Assembly: GCA_037176905.1 (NCBI GenBank)
Contig: JBBBWG010029832.1
Span: 1 to 37,841, forward strand
Direction of reading: 5' to 3'
From: Azolla pinnata
Taxonomy: Eukaryota > Streptophyta > Polypodiopsida > Salviniales > Salviniaceae
DNA: 37,841 nucleotides
The notes beneath the pieces were generated by a model. That model did not search any database. It was given only the letters and a program-made list of their open reading frames with translations, and had not been told where the DNA came from. Both the position numbers and the translations under genes were made by a program. Positions 1-11,109 of this stretch are shown here, piece by piece (position 1 is the first letter of the stretch; the number at the start of each line of letters is the position of its first letter).

Positions 1-54
<54 letters not shown>

Positions 55-63
55 CATCATCAT
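1..63. repeat. (CAT)n microsatellite at the left edge
   Basis: An almost pure CAT trinucleotide run with one CAC interruption. It is followed to about position 160 by related CATTAG/CAACAA/CAGCAG/CGTCGT triplets. Read in the frame of the downstream gene, it would encode a Ser/Thr/Ala-rich tract with no stop codon. It is therefore either a leader microsatellite or a low-complexity N-terminus. Confidence 0.9.
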
Positions 64-188
64 TAGCAACATCATTAGCAACATCATTATCAACAACAAC
101 TGTAACAACAACAGCAGCAGCGTCGTCGTCGTCATCGCCATCATCATCAAATTCATCGGCTTCTCGAGTAGTTCATCCATGGGCATCG

Positions 189-872
189 ATGAAGCCACGC
201 GGCAGCTCAATGCATGGGGCGGTGTTAATGCGGAGGAGCAAGGGCCGTAGCTCGCACGCGTTCACACTGATGCCGCCGGAGGCAGTGGGGAGGAAGATAT
301 CGAAGCCGCGGGCGGGGTTCTACGAGTCAGACGCGGAGCCAACGTCGCCCGAGGTGACATGCATGGGCAGGGTGAGGAGGAGGAAGATTAAGGCCTCCTG
401 GGATGCAGTCAAGGATATTGAGAACAACATGATCAAAGAGACTAATCACAAGCAGAAGAAGAAGAACAAGAACAACAACAACAACAGGGACAAGCAGGAG
501 AAGATGGTGGCAGTGAAGACGAAGCAGCAGAAGAAGTGTACCGAGGACAAGTCTGGCATCGAGGACATGTCGAAGAAGACGGTGTCAGGTGTCGAGACCT
601 GCATCGAGGTGTCGAGGATCAGCGCGAGCTATGCTGGGCCTGAATCCGATGATCCGCAGATTCAGGTGAAGAATTGCCGAATCGTCGTCGACCAGATGTA
701 TGACATTGCCAACTCTAGCTCCCAGCTCCAGTTTGTCGTGGCCTGTGATCCGCCACCCGATTGTCTGGTTCTGATGAGGAGGAACTCGCTGCGCCGGAGT
801 GCTTCTTCCGCGTCCCAACGTCGCCTGCAAGCTGCCGATGATGATGATGATGCTAGAAACCCTAATCCCTAA
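189..872 (+). CDS. Small basic plant protein with an EPTSPEVTCMGRVRRRK motif, function unknown
   Basis: Single-exon frame of 227 codons, more GC-rich than the surrounding DNA. The N-terminus is short and basic, starting MKPRGSSMHGAVLMRRSKGR. Around residues 55-68 comes EPTSPEVTCMGRVRRRK. I know a close form of this motif (EPTSPxVTCMGxV) from a family of small uncharacterised plant proteins, some annotated as syringolide-induced protein 14-1-1-like. The middle is Lys/Asn-rich and probably disordered, and the tail has a basic RRNSLRRSASS stretch before an Asp run. No membrane segment or catalytic motif is visible. I chose the first ATG, but the frame has no stop upstream to base 3, so the true start could lie outside the window. 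The stop falls inside a telobox-like run (AAACCCTAATCCCTAAACCC). A nuclear or regulatory role is only a guess. Confidence 0.6.
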   Translation: MKPRGSSMHGAVLMRRSKGRSSHAFTLMPPEAVGRKISKPRAGFYESDAEPTSPEVTCMGRVRRRKIKASWDAVKDIENNMIKETNHKQKKKNKNNNNNRDKQEKMVAVKTKQQKKCTEDKSGIEDMSKKTVSGVETCIEVSRISASYAGPESDDPQIQVKNCRIVVDQMYDIANSSSQLQFVVACDPPPDCLVLMRRNSLRRSASSASQRRLQAADDDDDARNPNP

Positions 873-1240
873 ACCCTAAACTGGCCTTGACGGTGGCCAG
901 GGCTCGTCGATGGAGAACTAGTTATTGGGCATTGGTGCCAAGTCTCAGCTTGATCTGACAGAAACATGATCATCTGGACTCTCCGATCTGCGCCTGCATG
1001 CCTCCGTGATCCATGATCCACACATACATGTAGAATGCGTAATTTTGACTGTTCCCTGTATCCCCTGCCGAGGACGATCATCACAGATCGTCCGAAGCAC
1101 AGCTCGTCGACGGGATGCGTTTGCAGATTCTCCCAAGCACAACTCCTCAAATGCGATTGATCCGTTGCAGGAGGGCATTGTAAATACCTTCAGTAGTTTA
1201 ATGTAAAATGATCGATGCTTGGATCGTGATTTTCTTTTTT
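873..1240. other. Intergenic or 3' flank of the small basic-protein gene
   Basis: It opens with telobox-like AAACCCTAAAC. No coding stretch with family resemblance is visible. Short open frames on both strands are unremarkable. Confidence 0.5.
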
Positions 1241-1829
1241 GGGGAAATTGCAAAAAACACGCCTAACAAAATTTATTGACTACGTTTTAACGCCCACTGA
1301 AGTTAAACAAATAGAGATAATTGGCGCCCAAATTTTATGTCTCGATTGAGAATTAACACCCAATTAATTGATTCATGCCGAATTAATAAGATTATGAAAT
1401 TTCCTAACTTCTGTCAACCAAATACAATGAGAGGGATGGGTGCATATGCTGATTTACAAAGAATAGGTTTATGCATACTGGTTGCTGGAAAGTTGTTGTA
1501 CATTATTTTGACATTCTTTAATATTAAGGGGTAGAAATTTATCCATAAAAAAAAAAAATACAGCAAGAGCGAATCGATTAGTAAATAGCATAGGAAGTAG
1601 GAAGCGACGAGTGAATAGCGCTAAGAAGATTTTCAATTAATGAACCTGCGAAGAGCAATCGATAGAAGTGATTAGCAAGAGAATGATAGAATCGATTAGC
1701 GAGAAGTGATTAGGAATTAATCGATCAGCAGCGATAAAACTAGGCGTTAATCTGTAACTTCTAATTTTGGTAGGCGTTAAAATGTAATTAATAAATTTGT
1801 CAGGAGTTTTGTTTTTAGTAATTTTCCCT
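1241..1829. mobile_element. Non-autonomous MITE with ~58-bp terminal inverted repeats, Mutator-like
   Basis: The left end begins GGGAAATTGCAAAAAACACG near 1242. The reverse complement of the right end (to 1828) begins GGGAAAATTACTAAAAACAA. The two stay alignable for about 58 bp, through a shared TTTTAACGCC(C/T)AC block. The interior is about 470 bp, AT-rich, repeats the subterminal GGCGTTAA motif and encodes nothing recognisable. T-rich flanks (TTCTTTTTT left, TTCTTTTCA right, 7 of 9 matches) could be a decayed 9-bp target-site duplication, which would suit a Mutator-like origin. The superfamily is inferred; the inverted ends are seen directly. Confidence 0.7.
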
Positions 1830-2470
1830 TTCTTTTCATTCCTTTTTTTTTTCCAGACTTTGCTATGCATATAGTTTCCAGATAATCTTCTTTCACATTC
1901 TCCCTGGCCAATGTCAGAAGTAAGTTTTTCTTTTCCAGATTCCTTTAAACAGTCGATGAGGCAAGCTCATCGAGTGATCTCCATTTTCCCAAGCGACGAT
2001 TTCATTGAAGCAATCCATATTGAAATCCGATCGTCTAGAGAATGCATTTACGAATCTGTCAATAACATTCGTCGATCCGAAGAACTGTCGATTCGCTTCG
2101 TCTGCAACGAACCTTCGGACCATGATCCAGCCAATCGATCGATAATTGTTGGTGATATCAGCTCGTAGCGTTCATCGACGTTATCGACAAGTGCACGAGG
2201 AGCTTCTTCGCATCTCTGTCGATGATATCAACGATTGTACATGCTTCTTATGATATAAATCGTAGAACCGATTTGAACGAGAACGAGAGTCGATTAAACC
2301 CACCAAGCTCCCCTGTTGCAGAATATAGACCTTATTTACCGAAATTTCCAAAATACCATCGGTGTTGACTCGTAATGCAAATATTACATCGGATCCAATG
2401 ACAGGAGACTTAGCCTAGCCTCACGAAGAGAGTCTTCACATCATCTCACGATTGTTGTCCTTTCGCTCGT
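1830..2470. other. Intergenic, no gene seen
   Basis: Sequence rich in GATC/ATCGA words, with open frames of about 70-85 codons on both strands around 1911-2168. None resembles a protein I know and neither strand has gene-like context. I see no RNA gene. Confidence 0.5.
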
Positions 2471-2479
2471 GGGTGGTTT

Positions 2480-2942
2480 AATTACCCTTAAATCCCATTC
2501 TCGTCTCGCTAATCTTCTCTCAGCAATGCTCATTAATTAGCAGGTCCGTAACGCAAATCACCCGTAAATCCCATCCTCTTCTCTCTAATCTTCTCTATAA
2601 TACTATTCATTAATTAGCAGGTCCATAACACAAATCACCCGTACTCAATCCATTCTCTTCTCTCCAATCTTCTCTCCAATACTGCTCATTAGCGCATCCG
2701 TAACAAATCACCCTTACTTAATCCATTCTCGTCTCTCCGGTCTTCTCTCTAATACCGGCTCATTAATCAGCAGGTCCGTAACACAAATCACCCTTAAATC
2801 CCATCCTCTCCTCTCTAATCTTCTCTCTAATCTTCTCTCTAATCTTCTCCCTAATCTTCTCTCTAATACCGCTCATTAGCAAATCAGTAACAAATCACCC
2901 TTCCTTAATCCATTCTCTCTAATCTTCTCTCTAATACTCCAA
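2480..2942. repeat. Degenerate ~77-bp tandem array upstream of starch synthase
   Basis: Five to six units share the pattern AATCACCCTTA.., then TCTCTAATCTTCTCTCTAAT, then GCTCATTA, then GTCCGTAAC. The CATTA anchors lie at about 2531, 2608, 2687, 2761 and 2874, giving spacings of 77, 79, 74 and 113. The last unit is longer because an inner CTAATCTTCTCT block has itself been multiplied. The array ends about 45 bp before the probable leader of the starch synthase gene, so it sits in the promoter region. Confidence 0.85.
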
Positions 2943-2954
2943 AATAATTTAGGG

Positions 2955-2961
2955 TATTTAT
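2955..2961 (+). promoter_or_regulatory. Possible TATA-like box of the starch synthase gene
   Basis: A TATTTAT word lies about 50 bp before a CTT-rich stretch (3009-3060) typical of plant 5' leaders. Position is the only support; it does not match the TATAWA consensus well. Confidence 0.25.
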
Positions 2962-3011
2962 CTATTCTTCCCTACTGTTTTTTGCATTCACAGAATTAGA
3001 AGGTTTTTCTC

Positions 3012-3042
<31 letters not shown>

Positions 3043-3064
3043 TTCTTCTTCTGCTGCTGCTGCT

Positions 3065-3130
3065 ATGGCTTCTCTTCTTCAGTTCTCCCATCGCCATCGC
3101 CATAGCTACCTCCAGTCTGAACGAAGGTGA
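3065..3130 (+). CDS. Short upstream ORF in the starch synthase leader
   Basis: An ATG right after the CTT-rich leader opens a 21-codon frame (MASLLQFSHRHRHSYLQSER, then R and TGA). It resembles the first residues of a transit peptide. A good donor (CGAAG/GTGAGC) sits at 3126/3127, so it could instead be part of a first exon. However, the available AG acceptors before 3523 (exons starting at 3482, 3511 or 3521) do not restore the starch synthase frame. As it stands it is best read as an upstream ORF, or as a leader exon end. Whether it is translated is unknown. Confidence 0.35.
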   Translation: MASLLQFSHRHRHSYLQSERR

Positions 3131-3214
3131 GCTGAAACCCGGACCTCCATTCAACAATCCTGCAACCCTAAACGTTGCAAACACTCTACACCCTAAAAAC
3201 CCCAAAGTAAAGCC

Positions 3215-3440
3215 TCGGGAAACCCTAGAAAAGACCCAATGCCCCAAGAATCTCAATACCCACTTCGAAAAGCCTGCAGAAAAAACCCTAGAAAAAAGCC
3301 CTAGAAAAGAAACCCTAGTCGAAAGCCCTAGGAGAAAACCCTAGAAAAAAGCCCCAGAAGAAAACCCTAGGAAAAAAACCCTGGAAGCAAACCCTAAACG
3401 CCAATGAAGGATCGAATTCCTAAACCTGGAGCAACCCTAG
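3215..3440 (+). promoter_or_regulatory. Telobox-like AAACCCTA(G/A) cluster
   Basis: About a dozen copies of (A)AACCCTAG/A or GCCCTAG(A)AAA lie within roughly 220 bp between the leader ATG and the starch synthase start. Teloboxes are known in 5' regions of plant genes. The clustering may equally be a simple degenerate repeat. Confidence 0.55.
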
Positions 3441-3522
3441 AAATCTAAAACTCTGACGGCTTCACAAATCATCTTTCCGAGGCCCGTGCGGAACACTCAC
3501 ACACACACAGACACACGCAGAT

Positions 3523-6500
3523 ATGATGATGAGAGCTGCATTCCAATCCGTGCTTGTCATGCAGCCAGCATGCTCGCTTTCTTCCGACTTCAATCGCTTT
3601 GCCCCACAGCCAGATTTTGCCAGCTTCTTGCGTTTCTCGAGAAATCTTCCTCATCACTGCCCCAATTCTTTCACAAGCAGCAATGCGCATCCCCGTCGGA
3701 AGGATAGGAACAAGAGGATCAGCTCCACTGGTTCTATATTCGCCCGCCTAACCGCGAGCTCGACATCAGATGGGGAAAAGAAAATAACAGGGAAAGATGA
3801 ATCCTTTCAATCTACTGATATGATTAGCTCTGTCGCGGAATCGTCTCCTCTGTCAAATGTAGGGAAAGAACAAACCCCCATCTCAGAGCAAGGCAAGTCG
3901 CCCACTATCTCTCTCAGTTTCAATTCTTTATTTTCATTTTTCCATATTTCTTTGTGTCAAGAGTTCTTTGACGTTTTCATGCGATGAATTTGGGGAAGGG
4001 GGACTGAAGTCTTGTGTACGTGTATAAGACGATGCAGTTTGAGGGATGTCGCTATATATGCCTTTATGTATTTTATATGCATGTATCCATGTGTGTGCGC
4101 ATGTATATCTATACGTATACATCTGTATCTATGTATATGTATGTACGTATGCAGATATATTTGATAGAGACACTCTAAGGCTAAACATTGCAAGGAAGTA
4201 GGGTTATCTTGATTCTAATATCAGACATGAGAAAATGCTTCTTTGCAAGCTCTTTGCATGTTAGATGTACATGAAACTAATAGGATTTGATTTATTGTAG
4301 AAAAACATGAGAATATTGATGAGATCTAGCTTTACACTTTAGATTCATGTGTATGGAAAAAAGGCTCATTACTATGGGCAGTGCTTGTTAACATGAAGCA
4401 AAGAGTTAACTCTTTCCTTGCAACTGCATGTTAGTAATTCTGGACCTAGTATCCGACATGGAAGCGTTTCTCTTTAGAAGCCGAAAGGCCTGACTTTTGG
4501 TCATTTTAGGAGACAGTCAGTAGTCTCTACTGTACAGTACAGAAAATTAGTTCTATAGAAGACTAAAGTGTTGATTCTTTCATATTTCACTTAAACATGG
4601 AGAAAAAATGTTAATTTCTATTCAATATCGTGTTCTTTATCTGGAACCTAGCCATCTATAATTGCGAATGCCGTTTCAAACACTGAGGAAAACTGGGTTC
4701 TATCCAGGAGCATTCTCTTCGTCCCCTAGTGAGTTTGATTGACATAAGGCATATCAAATAATAAATTTGATTGTTATCAATTGACTTGATACACAAGAAA
4801 CTAGAAACGGCATGATCTAATTATCTATGTCGGCTTATGCATAGAATTCTGGTTCAATCCTTGTATTGCACCGCATGAGTTATAGCAGTTCACAATCAAC
4901 ACATAGAGATTCATTCATGCATTATTTCTGCTAGAGCATGTGGAGTAAGGATGCTATCACTTTATGTATCCATGGCTTGAGTACTATAACTATCTAGGCT
5001 AAATTCCCACATAGGTTGCCCTGGTTCGATCCAGTTATGAATTAGATATTGGCTTTTGTAGCCGTTGGTTTCTTGAGACTTGGGAGTGTTGGAGAGTTGG
5101 GAGCTGTGCAAGATAAGGTGTATCTGCTAACTCTTTGTAGATAAGCTAAAACTGTAACTAAAGTATGTTCTCCTTGAGCTTGTTTTATCTGTAAAATCTG
5201 ACTGACAGTGTCAAGTCTCAGGCAATATGCTCCTTCTGAGCTTGTGTTGCCTGTAATTTGACTATTAGTGTAAGTCTCAATGCATTTATCCTAGCTCTTA
5301 ACAATCTGATGCTATGTTTCAACTTCCATTTTCTGGTATCAGGACAACCAGTCCCGCGTAAAGATACCAAACATAACAGCCTTCAAGCAGAACTTGCTCA
5401 TGCAGATCTCAAAGAAGGCAACAAGCTTACAAAACACCCGTTCAATATTGTATTTGTATCAGCAGAAGTGGCTCCTTACTCCAAAACAGGGGGACTTGGT
5501 GATGTTTGTGGGTCTCTACCCATCGCCCTTGCTGCTAGAGGCAACAGAGTGATGGTAGTTTCTCCTCGGTATATGAATGGTGTTGATGATTCTAATTTTG
5601 CTGGAGCTTTTGATGCACAATGTCGCATCAAGATTGGCTGCTTTGATGGGGAACATGAAGTGGCATTCTTCCATGAGTTCCGAGCCGGTGTTGATTGGGT
5701 ATGTAATAAACTTGCTTGCTTAGTTTTACATAAAGATTTTTATGGCTCATAATGGAACAATGTTGTTGTGTATACAATCTTTGTGTTTTTTTCTTCCCTT
5801 CTATGCATTCGTATTGTAAGTGCTGTTATGTTATTCATTTGTTGATTTATTCCTAGGTTCATGGTTCACAAGAGGTCCGTGAAGATATTTAGAACATTTG
5901 TTGACAGGTGTTTGTTGATCATTCTTCTTATCATAGACCGGGAACCCCATATGGTGACACACGAGGTGCATTTGGTGACAATCAGGTATGCTGCTTGTAC
6001 TATCCCATTCAGCTTGTATATTGGAATTAGGACACTAACATAATGAAACCTCTCTTTTGGCACAATTTCAGTTCCGATTCACGTTATTGTGCCATGCCGC
6101 ATGTGAAGCACCCTTGGTTTTACCACTAGGAGGTTATACATATGGTGAAAGATGTATATTCATTGCTAACGATTGGCATGCGAGTCTTGTACCAGTGTTA
6201 GCAGCCTGTGCCTTAGTATCTGAACTGTATTTAGAATTCGTAATCACAATGGACATCCACTTCTAAAGCATGGTCACTAATTGTTTCTAGATTGCTAGCA
6301 TCAAAGTACCGAGCATATGGAATTTATAAGGATGCAAGGTCTATACTAGCAATACACAACCTTGCACACCAGGTATTTTATGAGTCGAGTATCTCCATGG
6401 TTCTAGTGCTTGTTTTTTTTGTAAGTATTCGCAGTTGGTTTATCTTTTTAGGGTGTAGAAGCAGCAACAACCTATAGTAAGCTAGGCCTACCTGGAGATT

Positions 6501-9500
6501 GGTATGGTGCCCTTGAATGGGTATTTCCTACTTGGGCGAGGAAACATGCGCTTGACAAGGGTGAAGCTGTGAATCATTTGAAGGGTGCTATCGTCACTGC
6601 AGATCGAATTATTACCGTAAGCCAGGTATTTGATAATCGAATGTGTTAGTATAGGCAGATTCATTTCCTCTATAATTCTGCTGCTGATGATCCTTAGCTG
6701 TCACAAGCATGAAGATATTCACCGGACGGATTTTCAAAATGGATTCGTTATACCTACTTTAATACCTGTTCTGATTCAAACCTCAACTGGCATTGTAGAA
6801 TATTAAAATTTGTCACACAAGATATACTTGGCCATATCTTTGACAAATTATCCCTATCGAGAACATTTTGGGAATATGGACACGAGTTTAGGAATGAAAT
6901 AGGATGCATAACATTCAAGTTTTTGAAATTTGAGAATGGATTTGGTGTTCATTTTGTGTGAGGATTATCGTAGAATAGTTAAGAATACCAATGGTATGAT
7001 TTATAAGAAAAAACCATGTTTAATCATTCTAGGACAATACTCAAAAGTTTTAAAACATAGTACTCAGATCCTCAAGACGTAAAATAACAAAAATCAATAA
7101 ACAATAAAGAGGTTTTGAATAATGTTCCTAATTTTGATGGCCAATGTTTATAATCCTCTGTTCTGTGCTCCATTTTCTTCCCAAGAAGAGAATAATCCCT
7201 AATAGTATATCTTGTCACACCACAAGGTGGAAACAAGGAAGGGAATTAGTGGGATGGAATGAGGAATTGGAGTAATTCCGTTCAATACAATTACGACCTA
7301 TGTGAAAAAAGAGGGTATAGTTGAATTTTTGCAACTAAAATGACAACTTAATTAGTATAATTATAATTTTCATGAAAGAATTTATGGCTTGATTCAGTGT
7401 GAAAAAGGAATAGTAAATTAATTGTTGGCTTACTGTTTGGGTAGCTTCTGTCCAAAATAAGTGAATAAATCACACCATATTGCCCAAACCCTGCTTCTTT
7501 TGGTTCCTTTCTGAAAGCTCTCGTTATTGATCTATTCCTTATGTACCTATTGGCATTCCTGGTAATGAATTGAATGGGGATGTGACTGAACATTCTTGGA
7601 GCTTCTGATCCATCCCTATAAGTATGCATATACTTAGGAATCATAAAACTCCTTTCTTGATCTATATATAATACGAATTTGAAACTCTAAGTTGATCCTG
7701 AGAACTCTTTCCAAGGTCTATATAAATAAAATTCTTTTAAGTTGTGAGATAGTTGTCATAGGATGAACATCTAAAATTTCATCAAAAACTTATCTGTGAA
7801 TAGGATTTTGTATGTCTTTTTTGTATGCATAGGGATATGCATGGGAGATCACAACTATAGAAGGAGGATGGGGTTTGGATGGCCTTCTCAGGTCCAGAAA
7901 TGCTGTCATCAATGGTAGGCTAGCATTTTTGTCCGAACAATCTTGAGCTCATTATAATAATAAATTACGAATGATATGCTAATGTTTTCATAAGAACTGT
8001 TTCAATATGTACAAATAAATTTCATGGATTGTGTTGGCTAGGCATTACGAATGGCATTGATGTGGATGACTGGAACCCGTCCACTGATAAGCATATTGCT
8101 TCTCAATATTCTTTAGATGATTTATCAGGAAAGGTAACACTCATTTTTTTATTTTGTGATGCAAAAATGTGAAGTTTCTTTTCGTCCTGAAAGCTAAACA
8201 TGTGGAGTGCAGGCAGAATGCAAGATGGCTCTACAGAAGGAGCTAGGACTAGATATTCGGCCAGATGTTCCTTTGGTGAGAACTTGGAAGAATGTTGTTG
8301 TGGTTTCTAAACATTTATGTGATTGTCTCCAGAATTTTGATATTTGTATTGTTTTGGGATTTTAAACATTTATGTGATTGTCTCAAGGATTTAAAATATT
8401 TATACAGTTCAAGGATTTCCACATTCCGAGCTATTATATTTTAAGATTTTAAGCATGTGTGTGATTTAGTATATCGGGTATTTTAAACATTCATGCGATT
8501 ATTCCTCAGAGGAAATTGTTCAGCTTGTTTAAATAGATAATGAGCATTATTGTGATTTGTCTCCAAATTCCCAGTGTACATCTATTTGCGATTTCATAAA
8601 CTGGAGTTTTGTTACAGATTGGATTTATTGGGCGCTTGGATTATCAGAAAGGTCCAGATATCATCCAGGCGGCTTTACCAGAACTTATGAATGATGATGT
8701 ACAAATGGTAAGCTTTCTGTTCATTCTGCAAGGAATGCCAGTAACGCCATGTTAAAAAAGCCAAAGACAGCTCACGAGGGACAGAAAAAGTGTGTTTGAT
8801 TGAGATATGGAATTCCTCCTTTGGAGAAAAAAATACAGACAGCAAAAACTGTGTGCGCATCAACTAGATGGATGCTAAACGCATAGAGTTTGATTTGTCT
8901 GCGGTTTGGGGTGTGACCGTGCCATTGCAAATGTGAGACTGTGGCATTGCAAATGGAAGAGATTTCCTCTTCCTAACCCGTGAGAAGGAAAATAAAGCAT
9001 TCTCATGTAATAGATAAGGTTAGACTGAAGTAGAGCATTGTATCAAAGAGATACTCAGGACCCTTGGATATTTTTGCGGCAAATGCATAGTCAAAAAAGT
9101 TAGTATGTTACCCAACAGCCTGTCTCACATCACATAGAATCGGAATTAACATCAGATACAGTCTTCCCGTTCAAAAGTACTGGATTTTAGTTATTTAGTA
9201 AGAATGCACATTTTTCAAATGTGTAGGGTGCAGCAACGATCCCAACATGGACCTTACAGATTAGTTGCAAGTACTGTCTGTTGGAAATTGCAACAGTATG
9301 ACTTAAAGTTTCTAGAATTATAGGTTCAGTTGAGAACTACCATAAAACTACTCATCATAAGGTAGAGAATTGGCCCCGCTCATAGTGCTTGGTATAAGTC
9401 ACAATAGTATGTTTGTAAGTACAATATTTGTAGAGTGACTTGTAAATGAAAATCCGGGTTGATCATCGTACTTTGACCGTTTTAACGCATTTTCATAGCA

Positions 9501-10979
9501 TAAATGCCTGTTGGAAAAGCTATTGCTCTATTGCTCAATATATTAGCCTTATTGTTTCGTTTGGATGCTTTCGAATTTTGGGAAGTGCGTTTGAATGGGT
9601 GGTAACTTGGGGTGCACATGCTCGTTAACTTCAGGTTATGCTTGGTTCTGGTGATGGATCAATTGAGGGATGGATGAAGTGGGCAGAAGTGACATATCGA
9701 GACAAGTTTAGAGGATGGGTTGGATTCAGTGTCCCTGTTGCTCATAGAATAACTGCTGGGTAGATACATAGCCCTTTTCCTTATGAATTCCTTAATCTGA
9801 TCAGCAGCATGATTATATAGATATATCTCTATCTATCTATCCATCCATTCATCCATCCATCCATCTTTTTTTCTTTGTGCGTATGTATGTAGGATGGCAT
9901 TTTTGTTGATCGTTTTACACTTTTTGCTACCAGATGTGATATACTTTTGATGCCCTCAAGATTCGAGCCATGTGGTCTCAATCAACTGTACGCAATGCGA
10001 TATGGTACAGTACCTGTGGTTCATTGTACTGGTGGACTCAGGGTATGGATTGTGTTTGCATATAAGAAGATTTTCCATAGATTTTTTCTGAAAACACTCT
10101 TGGCTGTTCATCCACTTAATCAAATACTCACTTCATGTTAAAAAAATGCTCAATCTTTTGTCTCAGGATACTGTTGAAGATTTTGATCCATTTGCGAATG
10201 CTGGGAAGGGAGCTGGGACAGGGTACTTTTCATTAAGATATATCTGAAAATTTTAAAACTGCGCTTCACCAAAACAATGCTGCATTATTGTCATTTTCTG
10301 CTGAAGCTTCTATAAATTGGGCCGTAACCTTGTCATTATTTTGCTTGATTTATGGAAAGTTGGTTATTGATTTAACTTGTTTCTCTCATTTTACAGCTGG
10401 ACCTTCTCTCCCCTCACCAAGGATGCTATGTTAGGGGTAAAGCTCTATCCTTGTGTTTGATTTACTCATACTCCTATAGACTATGATCAAATACTCTATA
10501 ATGCCATAACATATGTCCTTAGATCTCAAAAGATGCCCATTAATGTGATTGATTACTCTGTAATGCAGAAGCTAAGATTCTTATGCTGTTTACACTTCGA
10601 TGTATAAATTGTGATCTCAAATAATGTCCAATATTCATGAATGTGATCATTGTTATATGTTTATTCTTTCATACGAATTCGAGGATGTAAAAGGATTTGA
10701 TTGATTTTTTTATATTGCCATAATTAATCCTTTTATGCTCTTCATGCTTTGATACAAATTGCGATGGCAGTGAATATGCCTATCAGTGTAATTATTTCAA
10801 TAATGCCCCATTTGTGCTTTCAGGCATTAAGGACATCTATGGAAACCTTTCAAGGACATAAGGACTTGTGGGCAGGTATAATGCGTCGAGGCATGGAACA
10901 GGACATCTCGTGGGACCATGCAGCTATACAATACGAGCGTGTTTTTGAATGGGCAATGATTGATCCTCCTTATGCATAA
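3523..10979 (+). CDS. SS1: Soluble starch synthase I, chloroplastic (15 exons, 665 aa)
   Basis: Transfers glucose from ADP-glucose to alpha-1,4-glucan ends in plastids (GT5 family), building short amylopectin chains. Exons: 3523-3892, 5343-5698, 5908-5985, 6072-6196, 6291-6372, 6452-6625, 7833-7914, 8042-8133, 8213-8275, 8618-8707, 9635-9759, 9934-10042, 10167-10222, 10397-10436, 10824-10979. They sum to 1998 nt. Residues 1 to about 150 are a Ser-rich transit peptide and variable linker. The catalytic region begins near 157 with [25 protein letters not shown], the ADP-glucose loop, is at 171-175. [18 protein letters not shown] is at 554-571 and the second TGGL at 578-581. [16 protein letters not shown] and the ending near [10 protein letters not shown] point to class I. 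Length fits the roughly 640-650 aa typical of the class. Three ATGs lie in tandem at the start; I took the first. Intron 1 appears to be GC-AG; the others are GT-AG. Residue 577 is Cys where I recall Gly (HGTGGL). No truncation is seen. Confidence 0.93.
3893..5342 (+). other. Starch synthase intron 1 (GC-AG) with a TATG/TGTA simple repeat
   Basis: The 1450-nt intron has donor AG/GCAAGT and acceptor TTCTGGTATCAG. It contains an alternating purine-pyrimidine stretch (TATATG, GTATGTACGTATG) at about 4060-4155. No coding content is seen. Confidence 0.7.
6626..7832 (+). other. Starch synthase intron 6, no further feature recognised
   Basis: A 1207-nt AT-rich GT-AG intron. I looked for inverted ends and coding remnants and saw none I could support. 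Confidence 0.6.
8307..8490. repeat. Degenerate repeat inside starch synthase intron 9
   Basis: The phrase AAACATTTATGTGATTGTCTC occurs near 8310 and again near 8367. A decayed form (TTTTAAACATTCATGCGATTATTCC) lies near 8482, giving a loose tandem series within intron 9 (8276-8617). Confidence 0.6.
9815..9866. repeat. (ATCT/ATCC)n microsatellite in starch synthase intron 11
   Basis: ATCTATCTATCC grades into CATCCATCCATC tetranucleotide repeats. It lies within the intron spanning 9760-9933, away from the splice sites. Confidence 0.8.
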
Positions 10980-11090
10980 AGAAGTCTATTCTTGAGTTTA
11001 TTTATTTTTTAATCTGCTGGTGTTAATAGGCAGGTAGGATTCGCTCGAGTTTGTCTAATTGATTCATTCTTGAATGTATTTAGATGGAAT

Positions 11091-11096
11091 AATAAA
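11091..11096 (+). terminator. Poly(A) signal of starch synthase
   Basis: A canonical AATAAA lies 112 nt after the stop codon, in AT-rich sequence with TTTGT elements upstream. Distance and context fit a plant near-upstream element. Confidence 0.5.
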
Positions 11097-11109
11097 TTGT
11101 GGATATGGT

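Noticed and set aside
3486-3707. Overlapping frames in the starch synthase transit-peptide exon
   Set aside because: Only the frame from 3523 continues, through the GC-AG junction, into the KTGGL exon.
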